Shown here piece after piece: positions 1 through 10,189 of a DNA stretch of 64,000 nt. Location: positions 124,001 through 188,000 of the forward strand of contig PHCX01000005.1 of assembly GCA_002842435.1 (NCBI GenBank), in the 5' to 3' direction. Numbering within the stretch: position 1 is the stretch's first letter; every line of letters begins with the position of its first letter. The notes under the pieces are model-generated. The model was not told the DNA's origin and did no database searches. It saw nothing but the letters and a program-made list of their open reading frames with translations. The position numbers were made by a program, and so were the translations under genes. This DNA comes from Betaproteobacteria bacterium HGW-Betaproteobacteria-1 (lineage in GTDB: Bacteria; Pseudomonadota; Gammaproteobacteria; Burkholderiales; Methylophilaceae).

Positions 1-1
1 A

Positions 2-778
2 CTGATAGAGACCAGTTTTGGTGCTCCGTTCCATGATTTTGCCGGCTCAGTGGTGGTTCATGCCATGGGCGGCTGGATTGCACTGGCGGCAGTGGTGCTG
101 CTGGGCGCGCGTATTGGTCGCTACAGCAAGGATGGCCGCTTGCACGCGTTTCCGCCTTCCAACATTCCCTTCCTGGCATTGGGTGCCTGGATACTTACGG
201 TGGGCTGGTTCGGCTTCAACGTCATGTCCGCACAGGCAATAGAAGGCATCACCGGCCTCGTGGCGGTCAACTCGCTGATGGCCATGGTGGGCGGCACGCT
301 TGCTGCCTTGCTCGCCGGCAGAAACGACCCGGGTTTTGTTCATAACGGCCCACTGGCCGGCCTGGTCGCTGTCTGTGCCGGGTCAGATTTGATGCATCCA
401 CTTGGCGCGCTGGTGACCGGTCTGATTGCAGGCGGTTTGTTTGTCTGGGCGTTCACACTGACCCAGAACCGCTGGAAGATCGACGATGTGCTGGGTGTCT
501 GGCCTTTACACGGTTTGTGCGGTGCCTGGGGCGGCATTGCCGCGGGCATCTTTGGCGCGGTCAGTCTCGGTGGTGTAGGCGGCGTGACCTTGATGGCACA
601 GGTCGCCGGTACTCTGCTCGGCGTGACCGTTGCCCTGATTGGCGGGATCGTCGTCTATGGCGGACTCAAGGCATTTGCCGGTATCCGACTGAATGCCGAG
701 GATGAATACATGGGTGCTGATCTCGCCATACACAAAATCTCTTCTACACCAACCGGAAGTGCCGCCGGCGACGATTGA
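2..778 (+). CDS. amt: ammonium transporter (Amt family), C-terminal part
   Basis: The gene is cut by the left window edge; the frame is open from base 2 and encodes 258 residues. It is the C-terminal half of an inner-membrane Amt/MEP/Rh ammonium channel, which passes NH3/NH4+ into the cytoplasm. Visible family marks are the DFAGS-VVHAMGGW segment near the left edge, several Gly/Ala-rich membrane helices, the VWPLHGLCGAWGGIAAGIFG helix carrying the second pore histidine, and a cytoplasmic tail ending after EYMGADLAIH. The tail lacks the usual HGE-A-Y ending but keeps the length. Any glnK partner would lie outside the window. Family assignment is secure; substrate is by homology. Confidence 0.9.
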   Translation: MIETSFGAPFHDFAGSVVVHAMGGWIALAAVVLLGARIGRYSKDGRLHAFPPSNIPFLALGAWILTVGWFGFNVMSAQAIEGITGLVAVNSLMAMVGGTLAALLAGRNDPGFVHNGPLAGLVAVCAGSDLMHPLGALVTGLIAGGLFVWAFTLTQNRWKIDDVLGVWPLHGLCGAWGGIAAGIFGAVSLGGVGGVTLMAQVAGTLLGVTVALIGGIVVYGGLKAFAGIRLNAEDEYMGADLAIHKISSTPTGSAAGDD

Positions 779-830
779 CCGCGCAGTTCAGATTCGGTTT
801 TCTGCCTGGCCATGCATGCTAAAATCGTGC

Positions 831-1526
831 ATGGTCAAATTTCATGTTCTGATCCCGGCTGCCGGCTCCGGCAGCCGCATGGGTTCTGGTATCCCCAAGC
901 AGTATCTGCCACTTCTCGGTATGCCGCTGGTGGCACATTCCCTCAAGTTGTTCACTGAAAATCCTCGCATCGATTCAGTCAATCTCGTGTTGAGTGCCGA
1001 AGATGCCGAGTGGCAAAAACTTGGTATCGTGCTCGATCAAAAGGTCACCGTGCATCGTTGCGGCGGGGAAACGCGCGCAGCTACCGTGCTTAATGGTCTT
1101 GCGCAAATGAACGACGCGGCTGATGATGACTGGGTGCTGGTACATGATGCAGCACGACCTGGCCTGACGCACGAACTGCTGAATCGTTTGCTGGATGATT
1201 TGCAGGACGACCCGGTCGGTGGCTTGCTGGCGATTCCGTTGGCTGATACATTGAAGCGCGCTGATGCAGCGCAGCGAGTTGCAAGAACCGAGCCCAGGGA
1301 AAGCCTCTGGCAGGCGCAGACTCCGCAAATGTTTCGTTATGCCATGCTGAAAAAAGCCTTGCAGGCTAGCAGCGCAGCACCAACCGATGAAGCGCAGGCA
1401 ATCGAAGCCTTGGGACACAAACCGAAACTGGTGCTGGGCGACCTGCGTAATCTCAAGATTACCTATGCCCGCGATCTGGCGCTGGTGGCGGCCATTTTGA
1501 ATGCGGAAAAACCTGAAGGAGAGTAA
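831..1526 (+). CDS. ispD: 2-C-methyl-D-erythritol 4-phosphate cytidylyltransferase
   Basis: 231 residues. IspD transfers CMP to methylerythritol phosphate, the third step of the MEP isoprenoid pathway, in the cytosol. The N-terminal nucleotide-binding loop reads [12 protein letters not shown] (residues 7-18) followed by PKQYL (22-26); Arg16 and Lys23 match the catalytic Arg/Lys pair of the family. The VHDAARP motif and a late D-LKIT segment are also present. The frame is open far upstream into amt, but the ATG at 831 gives the normal family length and places the loop correctly. ispF follows after 2 bp, so the two genes are almost certainly co-transcribed and translationally coupled. Confidence 0.96.
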   Translation: MVKFHVLIPAAGSGSRMGSGIPKQYLPLLGMPLVAHSLKLFTENPRIDSVNLVLSAEDAEWQKLGIVLDQKVTVHRCGGETRAATVLNGLAQMNDAADDDWVLVHDAARPGLTHELLNRLLDDLQDDPVGGLLAIPLADTLKRADAAQRVARTEPRESLWQAQTPQMFRYAMLKKALQASSAAPTDEAQAIEALGHKPKLVLGDLRNLKITYARDLALVAAILNAEKPEGE

Positions 1527-1528
1527 TA

Positions 1529-2011
1529 ATGATTCGAGTGGGACATGGATTCGATGTGCATCAGTTGGTGGAAGGGCGCGCCTGCATTATCGGTGGTGTG
1601 GAAATTCCCTATGAAAAAGGCCTGCTGGGTCATTCGGATGCCGATGTCCTTTTACACGCCATCTGCGATGCATTGCTCGGCGCGGCATCACTCGGTGACA
1701 TCGGCCGGCATTTTCCGGATACGGATCCGCAATACAAGGGGATTGATTCACGAGAGCTGCTGCGGCAGGTATACAAGCTTCTGCACAGCAAGCACTACGA
1801 CGTCATGAATATTGATGCGACTATCATGGCACAAGCGCCCAAACTGTCACCCTACATCGAGCAGATGTGCATGAATATTTCCTCTGATTGCAACCTGTTG
1901 CGGGACTCGATCAATGTCAAGGCAACCACAACGGAGAAGCTCGGTTTCACCGGTCGTGGAGAGGGTATTGCGGCCGAGGCGGTTTGCCTTATCCAGAAAT
2001 ACCAGATTTAA
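1529..2011 (+). CDS. ispF: 2-C-methyl-D-erythritol 2,4-cyclodiphosphate synthase
   Basis: 160 residues, the usual family length. IspF cyclises CDP-methylerythritol 2-phosphate to the 2,4-cyclodiphosphate with loss of CMP, working as a trimer with a metal at each site. The metal ligands are visible as Asp9 and His11 (GHGFDVH) and His43 (DADVLLHA); the [10 protein letters not shown] and late [18 protein letters not shown] motifs are intact. The ATG lies 2 bp after the ispD stop, with a GGAG ribosome site inside the end of ispD (AAGGAGAGTAATA). It forms an ispD-ispF operon, as in many proteobacteria. Confidence 0.97.
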   Translation: MIRVGHGFDVHQLVEGRACIIGGVEIPYEKGLLGHSDADVLLHAICDALLGAASLGDIGRHFPDTDPQYKGIDSRELLRQVYKLLHSKHYDVMNIDATIMAQAPKLSPYIEQMCMNISSDCNLLRDSINVKATTTEKLGFTGRGEGIAAEAVCLIQKYQI

Positions 2012-2055
2012 ATTTGGCTTTGCTTGATTTGACTCGGGGTTAGCCTGGCCTGGGT

Positions 2056-2598
2056 TCAGGATGCCTTGAGCAATACGATGACGGCGCCACTGCCGCCATC
2101 TTGCTGTCTGGCCTGGGCATAGGCAATGACCTCATCTTTTTGCATGAGCCAGTTGCGCAACTTGTGCTTGAGTACCGGCTCTCGATTCCTCGAACCCAAC
2201 CCCTTGCCGTGAATGATACGGACGCAGCGAATCCCGCGCTTTTTGCATTCTGCCAGAAAGTCAGCTACATAGAGTCTGGCCTCATCGGCGACCAGGCCAT
2301 GTAAATCGATGGCAGCCTGAACCACCCAGTGACCCCGACGTAGTTTGCTTAGAATGTCGGGGGAATGACCGTCGCGCAGGTACAGGAGCTCTTCGCCACT
2401 TTCCAGTTCGTGCGCAGGAATATAGCCATCACTTAAGGAGTCAGCCAGCGCCTGACGCTCGTCACGGATAAACTGTTTTGGGATAGGTTTCGGCGCAGGT
2501 GGTTTATGCAGTACACGTTTGACATTCAACGGGCGCGCGCCTTTGACTGCTTCTAGAAACAGCTGGATTTCATCTTCCTTGTCGAGGTCTTCAGCCAT
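2056..2598 (-). CDS. smrA: Smr-domain protein (SmrA/YdaL-like putative nuclease)
   Basis: 180 residues with a variable charged N-terminal half and a C-terminal Smr domain (about 95-178). The two family signatures are present: DLHG at 98-101 and HGKG at 130-133. Smr domains, also found at the MutS2 C-terminus, nick DNA or cleave RNA in characterised examples; the substrate of this stand-alone type is not settled. It is convergent with ispF (44-bp gap). trxB is read in the same direction from upstream, separated by 139 bp. The gene symbol is by analogy; the domain call is firm. Confidence 0.85.
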   Translation of the reverse strand: MAEDLDKEDEIQLFLEAVKGARPLNVKRVLHKPPAPKPIPKQFIRDERQALADSLSDGYIPAHELESGEELLYLRDGHSPDILSKLRRGHWVVQAAIDLHGLVADEARLYVADFLAECKKRGIRCVRIIHGKGLGSRNREPVLKHKLRNWLMQKDEVIAYAQARQQDGGSGAVIVLLKAS

Positions 2599-2737
2599 GG
2601 TGGATTAGGAATGCCAGTAAACATGAAAAAGCGCACAAAGCAGGCTGTATTCTGCCCCCTCCGCACGCTTTTATACAACGCTTCCCTGATTTTGGCAGCC
2701 GGATTGCCTACGGCAACACGGTGCAGTCAAAGTCTCT

Positions 2738-4040
<1,303 letters not shown>

Positions 4041-4505
4041 CTATTTTTCTAGCAGACTCCTGAGCATCCAAGCCGTCTTCTCATGGATCTGCAGGCGTTG
4101 GGTCAGGAGGTCTGCGGTCGCTTCGTCACCTGCCTTGTCAGCCGCCGGGAAAACGGAGCGCGCGGTGCGGCAGACGGCTTCATGGCCGGCGACCAGTTCC
4201 TTGATCATGTCCTGGGCCTTGGGCACGGATTCGCTCTCGGGAATCGAGGTAAGCTTGGAAAATTCGCGGTAAGTTCCCGGTGCATAAAAATCCAGCGAGC
4301 GTATGCGTTCTGCGATGGCATCAACTGCAAGTGCCAGTTCGTTGTACTGGGTTTCGAACATCAGGTGCAGGGAGTTGAACATCGGCCCGGTGACGTTCCA
4401 GTGAAAATAATGTGTCTTCAGATACAGGGAGTAGCTGTCAGCCAATAGGTGGGACAAACCTTCTGCAATTTTTTTGCGATCTTTTTCGTTGATGCCGTTA
4501 TCCAT
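4041..4505 (-). CDS. dps: Dps-family DNA-binding/ferritin-like protein
   Basis: 154 residues, one ferritin-like four-helix domain. Dps dodecamers oxidise Fe2+ with H2O2, store the iron and shield DNA. The intersubunit ferroxidase ligands can be placed as His35, His47, Asp62 and Glu66, with the spacing seen in Listeria Dps (12, 15 and 4 residues). The helix 1 motif [12 protein letters not shown] is typical. An AAGGAG ribosome site precedes the ATG. oxyR lies directly upstream on the same strand and trxB downstream, which suggests peroxide control. The N-terminal tail is short with few lysines, so DNA binding in the E. coli manner is not assured. Confidence 0.93.
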   Translation of the reverse strand: MDNGINEKDRKKIAEGLSHLLADSYSLYLKTHYFHWNVTGPMFNSLHLMFETQYNELALAVDAIAERIRSLDFYAPGTYREFSKLTSIPESESVPKAQDMIKELVAGHEAVCRTARSVFPAADKAGDEATADLLTQRLQIHEKTAWMLRSLLEK

Positions 4506-4547
4506 TTTGTTCTCCTTGGTTGGTGATATGCAATTTACAGAGTGACA

Positions 4548-4581
4548 CTATGGATTCATCATAGGTTCACTTATCTCATAG
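4548..4581. promoter_or_regulatory. candidate OxyR-type site upstream of dps
   Basis: The 134-bp gap between oxyR and dps contains CTAT (4548-4551), ATAG (4561-4564) and ATAG (4578-4581), echoing the ATAG/CTAT elements of OxyR operators. The spacing does not match the four-element consensus (9 rather than 7 between half-sites), so this is only a candidate. A separate AT palindrome, AAATTTAT-TTA-ATAAATTT, lies at 4598-4616. Confidence 0.25.
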
Positions 4582-4639
4582 CACAAATTGATTGTATAAA
4601 TTTATTTAATAAATTTTGACTATCTTTCCGAGGCGGCAA

Positions 4640-5593
4640 TCATGGCGAATGATTGCTTTCAGAGGGTGGCAAATCCAGCGACTGAACACCGGTCAGGTTG
4701 GCATTAAGAATGGCCTGCCTGACCGCTTCGATCGCCTCGGGACGGGGGAAACTCTTGCGCCATGCCAGTGCGACTCGCCGCATCGGTGCCGGCTGGTTGA
4801 AAGGGCGGAAAGCCAGCATGCGGTTCTCTTCGCGGGTTGGAACGCATGCAGTGCTGGGCAGGATGGTCATGCCGACGCCGGAGGTGACCATGTAGCGGAT
4901 GGTTTCCAGCGAGCTGCCTTCCAGTGTCTGTTGGATGCCGCTGGCAGTTTGCGTGTTGCCGAGTTGCGGGCAGACCTTCAGCACCTGGTCGCGGAAACAG
5001 TGCCCGGCTCCCAGCAACAGGATGGTTTCGTCGACCAGTTTCGCCGGATCGATACTCTTTTGTTTCGCCCAGGCATGATTGGCCGGCATCGCGAGTTGGA
5101 ATGGCTCATCGTAAAGAGGCTGTGTAATCACGCCCGGCTCCTCGAAAGGCAGCGAGATGATGATGACGTCCAGCCTGCCACGTTTCAGTTGCTCGCGCAG
5201 ATCGCCGGTGTAGCTTTCCTGGATGATGAGCTGCATGTCGGGAGCACGCTCGCGCAGGATGGGGATGATCTGCGGTAGCAAATAAGGCCCGACAGTATAG
5301 ATAGCGCCCAGCCGCAGCGGATGACTCAGCGGGTCGCCGCTCTGTTGGGCGATGATCTTGATGCCGGCGGCTTCTTCCAGGATACGCGCAGCCTGTGCAA
5401 CGATCTGTTCACCGACGTGGGTCAGGCTGATCTCATTGGAACCGCGCTCGAAAATGGCGACGCCCAGCTCCTCTTCCAGTTTCTTGATGCCGACACTCAA
5501 AGTAGGCTGGCTGACAAAGCAGGCATCGGCGGCGCGGCCGAAATGGCGTTCGCGGGCTACAGCCACCACATATCGAAGTTCGGTAAGCGTCAT
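4640..5593 (-). CDS. oxyR: hydrogen peroxide sensor/activator OxyR (LysR family)
   Basis: 317 residues. An N-terminal winged helix-turn-helix (1-60; motif GRAADACFVSQPTLS) is followed by a LysR effector domain. With the ATG at 5593 as start, the peroxide-sensing cysteines fall at exactly 199 and 208 (GHCFRD...VCPQL), the E. coli OxyR numbering. An in-frame TTG three codons upstream (5602) is less likely. Oxidised OxyR activates genes such as dps, katG and trx functions; dps directly follows and trxB is next, in line with this. It is divergent from ftsK. Confidence 0.95.
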   Translation of the reverse strand: MTLTELRYVVAVARERHFGRAADACFVSQPTLSVGIKKLEEELGVAIFERGSNEISLTHVGEQIVAQAARILEEAAGIKIIAQQSGDPLSHPLRLGAIYTVGPYLLPQIIPILRERAPDMQLIIQESYTGDLREQLKRGRLDVIIISLPFEEPGVITQPLYDEPFQLAMPANHAWAKQKSIDPAKLVDETILLLGAGHCFRDQVLKVCPQLGNTQTASGIQQTLEGSSLETIRYMVTSGVGMTILPSTACVPTREENRMLAFRPFNQPAPMRRVALAWRKSFPRPEAIEAVRQAILNANLTGVQSLDLPPSESNHSP

Positions 5594-5680
5594 ATTCTGC
5601 AATCGTACCTGTGATCAATCAGAGGTTTTATTTTACGCGGATTTTACTCTGCCACAGTTATTAGTCAGTGGCATTGATAC

Positions 5681-5689
5681 TGCTATAAT
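5681..5689 (+). promoter_or_regulatory. extended -10 promoter for ftsK
   Basis: TGCTATAAT at 5681-5689 is a perfect -10 hexamer with the TGn extension; no good -35 is seen at 16-18 bp, as usual for extended -10 promoters. Transcription would start near 5696, only 12 bp before the first possible GTG (5708), which favours the later GTG at 5753 as the ftsK start. Confidence 0.55.
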
Positions 5690-5752
5690 CGATTCGTTCA
5701 ATAACTTGTGCTGGGCTCGATCATCTTGTTTTTTCAGAAAAAAGCGAATGCA

Positions 5753-8038
5753 GTGAATGGGCGCCTCATCAAACCGGCGGCGTCTGAAGTCAACCCGAAA
5801 AAAGCCCGTCTGGTGCGAGAGGCATGGTGGCTGGTGCTGGTGACGACCGGTATATTTCTCGCTTTGATTCTGTTCACCTATCATCGCGATGATCCTTCAT
5901 GGTCACATAGCGCCAGCGATAGCGCCATTATTCACAATGCCGGTGGCGCACTGGGAGCCTGGTTCTCAGACATCCTGCTCTATCTGTTCGGCTTCTCGGC
6001 CTGGTGGTTTGTCGTTCTTAGCTTTTATGCAATGTGGCTGGTTTATCTCAAGCTGGAGGCGGCCACCAACGAGCAGCCGATGCTGATCATCAATATCGCT
6101 GGTTTCGGCATGCTGTTGTTGGCATCAGCTACCCTGGAGGCTGGCCATCTCATGAGTCTGCCGGCTGATCTGCCCTTGTCGCCGGCCAGGGGAGGTTTGA
6201 TCGGCACGGTGTTTGATGGTTTTTTGCAGGGCCTGCTCGGGTTTGCCGGTTCCAGTCTGACGCTGTTGCTGCTGTTCGCCGTCGGCTTCAGCCTGTTCAC
6301 CGGCTGGTCCTGGATCATGATGACGGAAAAACTGGGCGCTGCGCTGGAGTGGACATATCACACAGCAATTGACCAGTTCCAGGCCTGGCAGGATAGAAAA
6401 GCCGGCAAACTGGCTGAGCAGTTGCGTACCGAATATGTGGCGAGCGAACGCAAACGTACGGAAGACCGCCCGCCGGTAGAAATCGTCACACCGGCGCTGG
6501 AAATCCCCAAGAGCGAGCGCGTGCAGAAGGAGCGTCAGGTTTCGCTGTTCGAAGGCATGCCGGATACCTCCTTGCCGCCGCTACATCTGCTGGATGAAGC
6601 CAAGGGCGAGATCGAGGTGCAATCGGCCGAGACATTGGAATTCACCTCGCGTCTGATCGAACGCAAGTTGATGGATTTCGGTATCGAGGTCAAGGTGCTG
6701 ACCGCCTTGCCCGGTCCGGTCATCACCCGCTACGAACTTGAGCCTGCGCCAGGTGTGAAGGGCAGTCAGGTGACCAATCTGGTCAAGGACCTGGCGCGTG
6801 CTCTGTCGGTGGTTAGCGTACGTCTGGTGGAGACGATTCCGGGCAAGACCTGCATGGGGCTGGAGATTCCCAACCCCAAGCGGCAGATCGTCTTTCTTTC
6901 GGAGATTCTCGGTTCGCAGGTCTATCACGACATGCATTCGCCGCTGGCCATCGCGCTCGGCAAGGATATCGCAGGCAAGCCGGTGGTCGCCGACCTGGCC
7001 AAGATGCCGCATGTACTGGTGGCAGGGACCACCGGTTCCGGTAAATCGGTCGCCATCAATGCCATGATCCTGAGTCTGGTTTACAAGGCCGAACCCAGTC
7101 AGGTGCGCCTGATTCTGGTCGATCCCAAGATGCTCGAACTCTCGGTTTATGAAGGCATTCCGCATCTGTTGGCACCGGTGGTCACCGATATGCGACAGGC
7201 TGCCAGTGCGCTGACATGGTGTGTGGCCGAGATGGAACGACGCTACAAGTTGATGTCGGTGCTGGGCGTGCGCAACCTGGCCGGTTACAACCAGAAGATC
7301 CGCGAGGCGGAAAAAGCCGAGAACCGGATGCCCAATCCGTTCTCGCTGACACCGGACGAACCGGAGCCTTTGGATGAAATGCCGACCATCGTCGTCGTTA
7401 TTGACGAACTGGCCGACCTCATGATGGTGGTCGGCAAGAAGGTCGAGGAATTGATCGCACGCCTGGCGCAGAAGGCACGCGCTTGTGGCATCCATCTGGT
7501 GCTGGCGACGCAGCGGCCGTCGGTCGACGTCATCACCGGCCTGATCAAGGCCAATATTCCGACCCGCATCGCCTTCCAGGTTTCGAGCAAGATCGATTCA
7601 CGCACCATTCTTGACCAGATGGGTGCCGAGGCGTTGCTCGGGCAGGGCGACATGCTTTACCAGCCGCCGGGCACGAGCAACCCGCAGCGCATTCACGGTG
7701 CCTTTGTTTCCGACCAGGAAGTGCATCGCGTGGTCGATTATCTGAAGACGCTGGGTGAACCAAATTACATCGAAGGCATTCTTACCGGAGCAACGGAAGA
7801 GAACGGCGAGAATGGATTCAGTGCCGGCGAAGGCGGCGGTGAGGCTGATCCGCTTTATGATGATGCAGTCGCTATTGTTTTGAAGACGCGCCGCGCTTCG
7901 ATCTCCTCCGTGCAGCGGCAACTTCGCATCGGCTATAACCGTGCCGCCCGCCTGATCGAGGATATGGAGCGGGCTGGTCTGGTTTCTGCCATGCAGAGCA
8001 ATGGCAATCGCGAAGTGCTTGCTCCCAAATCAGAATGA
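5753..8038 (+). CDS. ftsK: DNA translocase FtsK
   Basis: About 761 residues. FtsK is anchored in the septal membrane and pumps DNA toward dif to resolve chromosome dimers. Four to five N-terminal membrane helices (about 20-190) are followed by a short linker and the RecA-like motor: Walker A GTTGSGKS near residue 425, Walker [12 protein letters not shown] near 545, then the C-terminal winged-helix gamma domain ([22 protein letters not shown] region, last 70 residues). The linker is far shorter than in E. coli, as is usual in betaproteobacteria. The start is uncertain: GTG at 5753 is chosen because the promoter lies close upstream; GTG 5708 would add 15 residues. lolA follows within 20 bp. Confidence 0.95.
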   Translation: MNGRLIKPAASEVNPKKARLVREAWWLVLVTTGIFLALILFTYHRDDPSWSHSASDSAIIHNAGGALGAWFSDILLYLFGFSAWWFVVLSFYAMWLVYLKLEAATNEQPMLIINIAGFGMLLLASATLEAGHLMSLPADLPLSPARGGLIGTVFDGFLQGLLGFAGSSLTLLLLFAVGFSLFTGWSWIMMTEKLGAALEWTYHTAIDQFQAWQDRKAGKLAEQLRTEYVASERKRTEDRPPVEIVTPALEIPKSERVQKERQVSLFEGMPDTSLPPLHLLDEAKGEIEVQSAETLEFTSRLIERKLMDFGIEVKVLTALPGPVITRYELEPAPGVKGSQVTNLVKDLARALSVVSVRLVETIPGKTCMGLEIPNPKRQIVFLSEILGSQVYHDMHSPLAIALGKDIAGKPVVADLAKMPHVLVAGTTGSGKSVAINAMILSLVYKAEPSQVRLILVDPKMLELSVYEGIPHLLAPVVTDMRQAASALTWCVAEMERRYKLMSVLGVRNLAGYNQKIREAEKAENRMPNPFSLTPDEPEPLDEMPTIVVVIDELADLMMVVGKKVEELIARLAQKARACGIHLVLATQRPSVDVITGLIKANIPTRIAFQVSSKIDSRTILDQMGAEALLGQGDMLYQPPGTSNPQRIHGAFVSDQEVHRVVDYLKTLGEPNYIEGILTGATEENGENGFSAGEGGGEADPLYDDAVAIVLKTRRASISSVQRQLRIGYNRAARLIEDMERAGLVSAMQSNGNREVLAPKSE

Positions 8039-8054
8039 ATTTGACGGAAACTCC

Positions 8055-8663
8055 ATGCGCCAACTTGTTATTACCTTGTTTTTTCTGCTGCCGCTGGCAG
8101 CCCATGCGGCCGGCACGCAACGCCTGACGCAGTTCTTCGACAAGACCACTTCGCTGCGCGCGCAGTTCGAGCAAGTGGTGACCGACAATCGCGGCCAGAA
8201 GGTGCAGGAGGTCAGTGGCACCATGCAGATATTGCGTCCCGGAAAATTTCGCTGGGATTACCGCCAGCCCTATGAGCAGGAGATCGTCGGCGACGGTACG
8301 CGCATCTGGCTCTATGACCCGGAACTGAATCAGGTGACAGTACGCAACATGAGCCTGGCCATCGGTTCCAGTCCGGCCGCATTGCTGGCAGGCAGCAAGG
8401 AGGTGGAAAAGAATTTTACGCTACAGGATATGAAGTCCAGTGATGGCCTGGAATGGGTGACAGCCACCCCGAAAGAAGCCGATAGCGGCTTTGATCAGGT
8501 CAGGCTTGGTTTCGGCAAGCTGGGCTTGGAAAGAATGGAGCTGCAGGATAGCTACGGCAATCTCACCGCGATTCGTTTTTCATCGGTGGAAACCAATCCC
8601 GGTCTTGGTCAGCATATCTTCATGTTCAAGCCGCCGGCAGGTGCCGATATCGTCGGCGAATAA
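8055..8663 (+). CDS. lolA: outer-membrane lipoprotein carrier protein LolA
   Basis: 202 residues with a signal peptide (MRQLVITLFFLLPLAAHA, cleavage near 18). LolA is the periplasmic chaperone that takes lipoproteins from LolCDE to LolB at the outer membrane. The FRWDYRQPYEQEIVGDG and LYDPELNQVTV strands, and the late FSSVETNPGL segment, are typical of the half-barrel. The upstream in-frame stretch overlapping ftsK is not a signal peptide, so the ATG at 8055 is preferred. It is co-transcribed with ftsK (16 bp gap) and ends at a strong terminator. In many betaproteobacteria rarA and serS come next; here about 6 kb is inserted between. Confidence 0.94.
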   Translation: MRQLVITLFFLLPLAAHAAGTQRLTQFFDKTTSLRAQFEQVVTDNRGQKVQEVSGTMQILRPGKFRWDYRQPYEQEIVGDGTRIWLYDPELNQVTVRNMSLAIGSSPAALLAGSKEVEKNFTLQDMKSSDGLEWVTATPKEADSGFDQVRLGFGKLGLERMELQDSYGNLTAIRFSSVETNPGLGQHIFMFKPPAGADIVGE

Positions 8664-8693
8664 GCAGCCCGAATCATTTGAATCGAAAATTTT

Positions 8694-8734
8694 ACGGCCA
8701 ATCTGTTGCAAAATTGCAACAGATTGGCCGTTTT
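8694..8734 (+). terminator. rho-independent terminator after lolA
   Basis: A perfect 16-bp stem (8694-8709 with 8716-8731) and 6-nt loop, followed by TTTT and a pyrimidine-rich tail. It sits 31 bp after the lolA stop. An A-rich stretch on the left side would also allow some termination on the minus strand. Confidence 0.88.
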
Positions 8735-8817
8735 CCTTTAATTTCATGTGAAAATCTCCTGTATTTATGTATAGTTAGCAATAAATATGCATAAAAAATA
8801 AATCGGGGATGATTTAA

Positions 8818-10152
8818 ATGCTGATGCAACGTCTTCAGACGCTGGTTCTTGCTTGTCTGCTCACAACCTTCTCACTAATGGCGCTGGCCGACGAAACGCT
8901 TGACCAAGCCGCCGAACTCATCAAACAAAAGAACTTCAAGCCAGCCTACGAATTGTTGGAACCACTGGAATCAGAACGTGCCGGTGAGGTCGACTACGAT
9001 TATCTGCTAGGCGTGGCAGCCATCGAGAGTGGTCAAGTCTCGCGCGGCGTTTTCGCGCTGGAGCGCGTGTTGGCCCAGCAACCAAATAACATGAATGCCC
9101 GTGCCATGATTGCCAAGGGTTACTTCAGAGGAGGCGAAGCGGAAAATGCTCGTGCTGAATTCCAGAATATTCTCAGTCAGAATCCCGATGCGGATCTGGC
9201 GCAGTTGATTGAACGTAACATGTTGTCGGTGGATAAGGCGACCGGTCAGACTACCACTTTTGCTGCCTACATCGACGGTGGTTGGGGTTTTGACAGCAAC
9301 ATCAATAGTGCTACATCAAACTCCACAGTTTCCGCATTTATTCCCGGCTTGGGTTTGATTGATCTGACGCTAAATGATGCCTCTCGTGAACAATCGAGTA
9401 AATATCTCAGCTTGTCCGCTGGCGCATCTTTTCGTGCGCCATTATCGAAGAATCTGAGTTTGTTCGGCTCTGCGCAGGGTAGTGCCCGTAGCAACTGGAA
9501 TGAGAGCGACTTCGATCCGAGCTATGTCGACTTTAGCCTCGGTCTGACTTACAAGAAATTTATCGATACTTATACTGTGGCATTGCAACGCAACAATTTT
9601 AACGTAGACAGTGACCGTTTTAGAGAGTCTCACGGCGTTGCGCTCCAGTGGCAACGTCAAATCGACGACCAGAATCAACTCACGGTTTATGCCAATACCG
9701 CAGATTTGAATTACCCTGATACGAAAGTGCGCGATGCCCAGAGGACATTGGGTGGCGTTGGTTGGGGGCATGCCTTCACAGGTGACAAGGCACCGGTCGT
9801 TTTTGTCACGGGTTATTATGGGAAAGAGGATGTAGACGATTCGACATTCGATTTTCTGAGTCACGACATTTATGGAGCACGTGTAGCAGTTCAGTCTGTG
9901 CTGCATTACAAACTGGTGGCTTATGCCAATGCCAGTTACGAACTACGTGAGCATGATGAGCGGGATCCGGCTTTCCTGAAGACGCGCAATGATGATCAGT
10001 TCGATTTTGCCATTGGCCTGCGTTATCTGCCCATGCCCGGCTGGACCATCCGTCCGCAGCTCAGTTATCTGGACAATGATTCCAATATAGGGCTGTTTGA
10101 TTTTGATCGGACAGTGTTGTCAGTTAATTTCCGTAAAGATTTCAATTGGTAG
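8818..10152 (+). CDS. TPR plus outer-membrane beta-barrel protein (Slam/T11SS-like architecture)
   Basis: 444 residues: signal peptide to about residue 24 (LMALA), a periplasmic TPR-like helical part (25-145; LIKQKNFKPAYELLEPLE, then repeats ending QNPDADLAQ), then about 290 residues of alternating beta strands ending in an aromatic residue (FNW), the usual signal of an outer-membrane barrel. A short TPR followed by a C-terminal barrel is the plan of Slam/type XI secretion translocators and of DUF560-like proteins. Homology is not proven from sequence reading alone; a porin-like outer-membrane TPR protein is the alternative. AT-rich DNA and a GGGGA ribosome site precede the start. The FecR-domain gene follows after 37 bp, which suggests an exporter/cargo pair. 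Confidence 0.6.
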   Translation: MLMQRLQTLVLACLLTTFSLMALADETLDQAAELIKQKNFKPAYELLEPLESERAGEVDYDYLLGVAAIESGQVSRGVFALERVLAQQPNNMNARAMIAKGYFRGGEAENARAEFQNILSQNPDADLAQLIERNMLSVDKATGQTTTFAAYIDGGWGFDSNINSATSNSTVSAFIPGLGLIDLTLNDASREQSSKYLSLSAGASFRAPLSKNLSLFGSAQGSARSNWNESDFDPSYVDFSLGLTYKKFIDTYTVALQRNNFNVDSDRFRESHGVALQWQRQIDDQNQLTVYANTADLNYPDTKVRDAQRTLGGVGWGHAFTGDKAPVVFVTGYYGKEDVDDSTFDFLSHDIYGARVAVQSVLHYKLVAYANASYELREHDERDPAFLKTRNDDQFDFAIGLRYLPMPGWTIRPQLSYLDNDSNIGLFDFDRTVLSVNFRKDFNW

Positions 10153-10189
10153 CCCGTTGCCGTTTGCGCAGGTTACGAGGAGCTCAATC

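Noticed and set aside
693-830. Upstream extension of ispD into amt
   Set aside because: The added 46 residues overlap amt and precede the conserved N-terminus; ATG 831 is correct.
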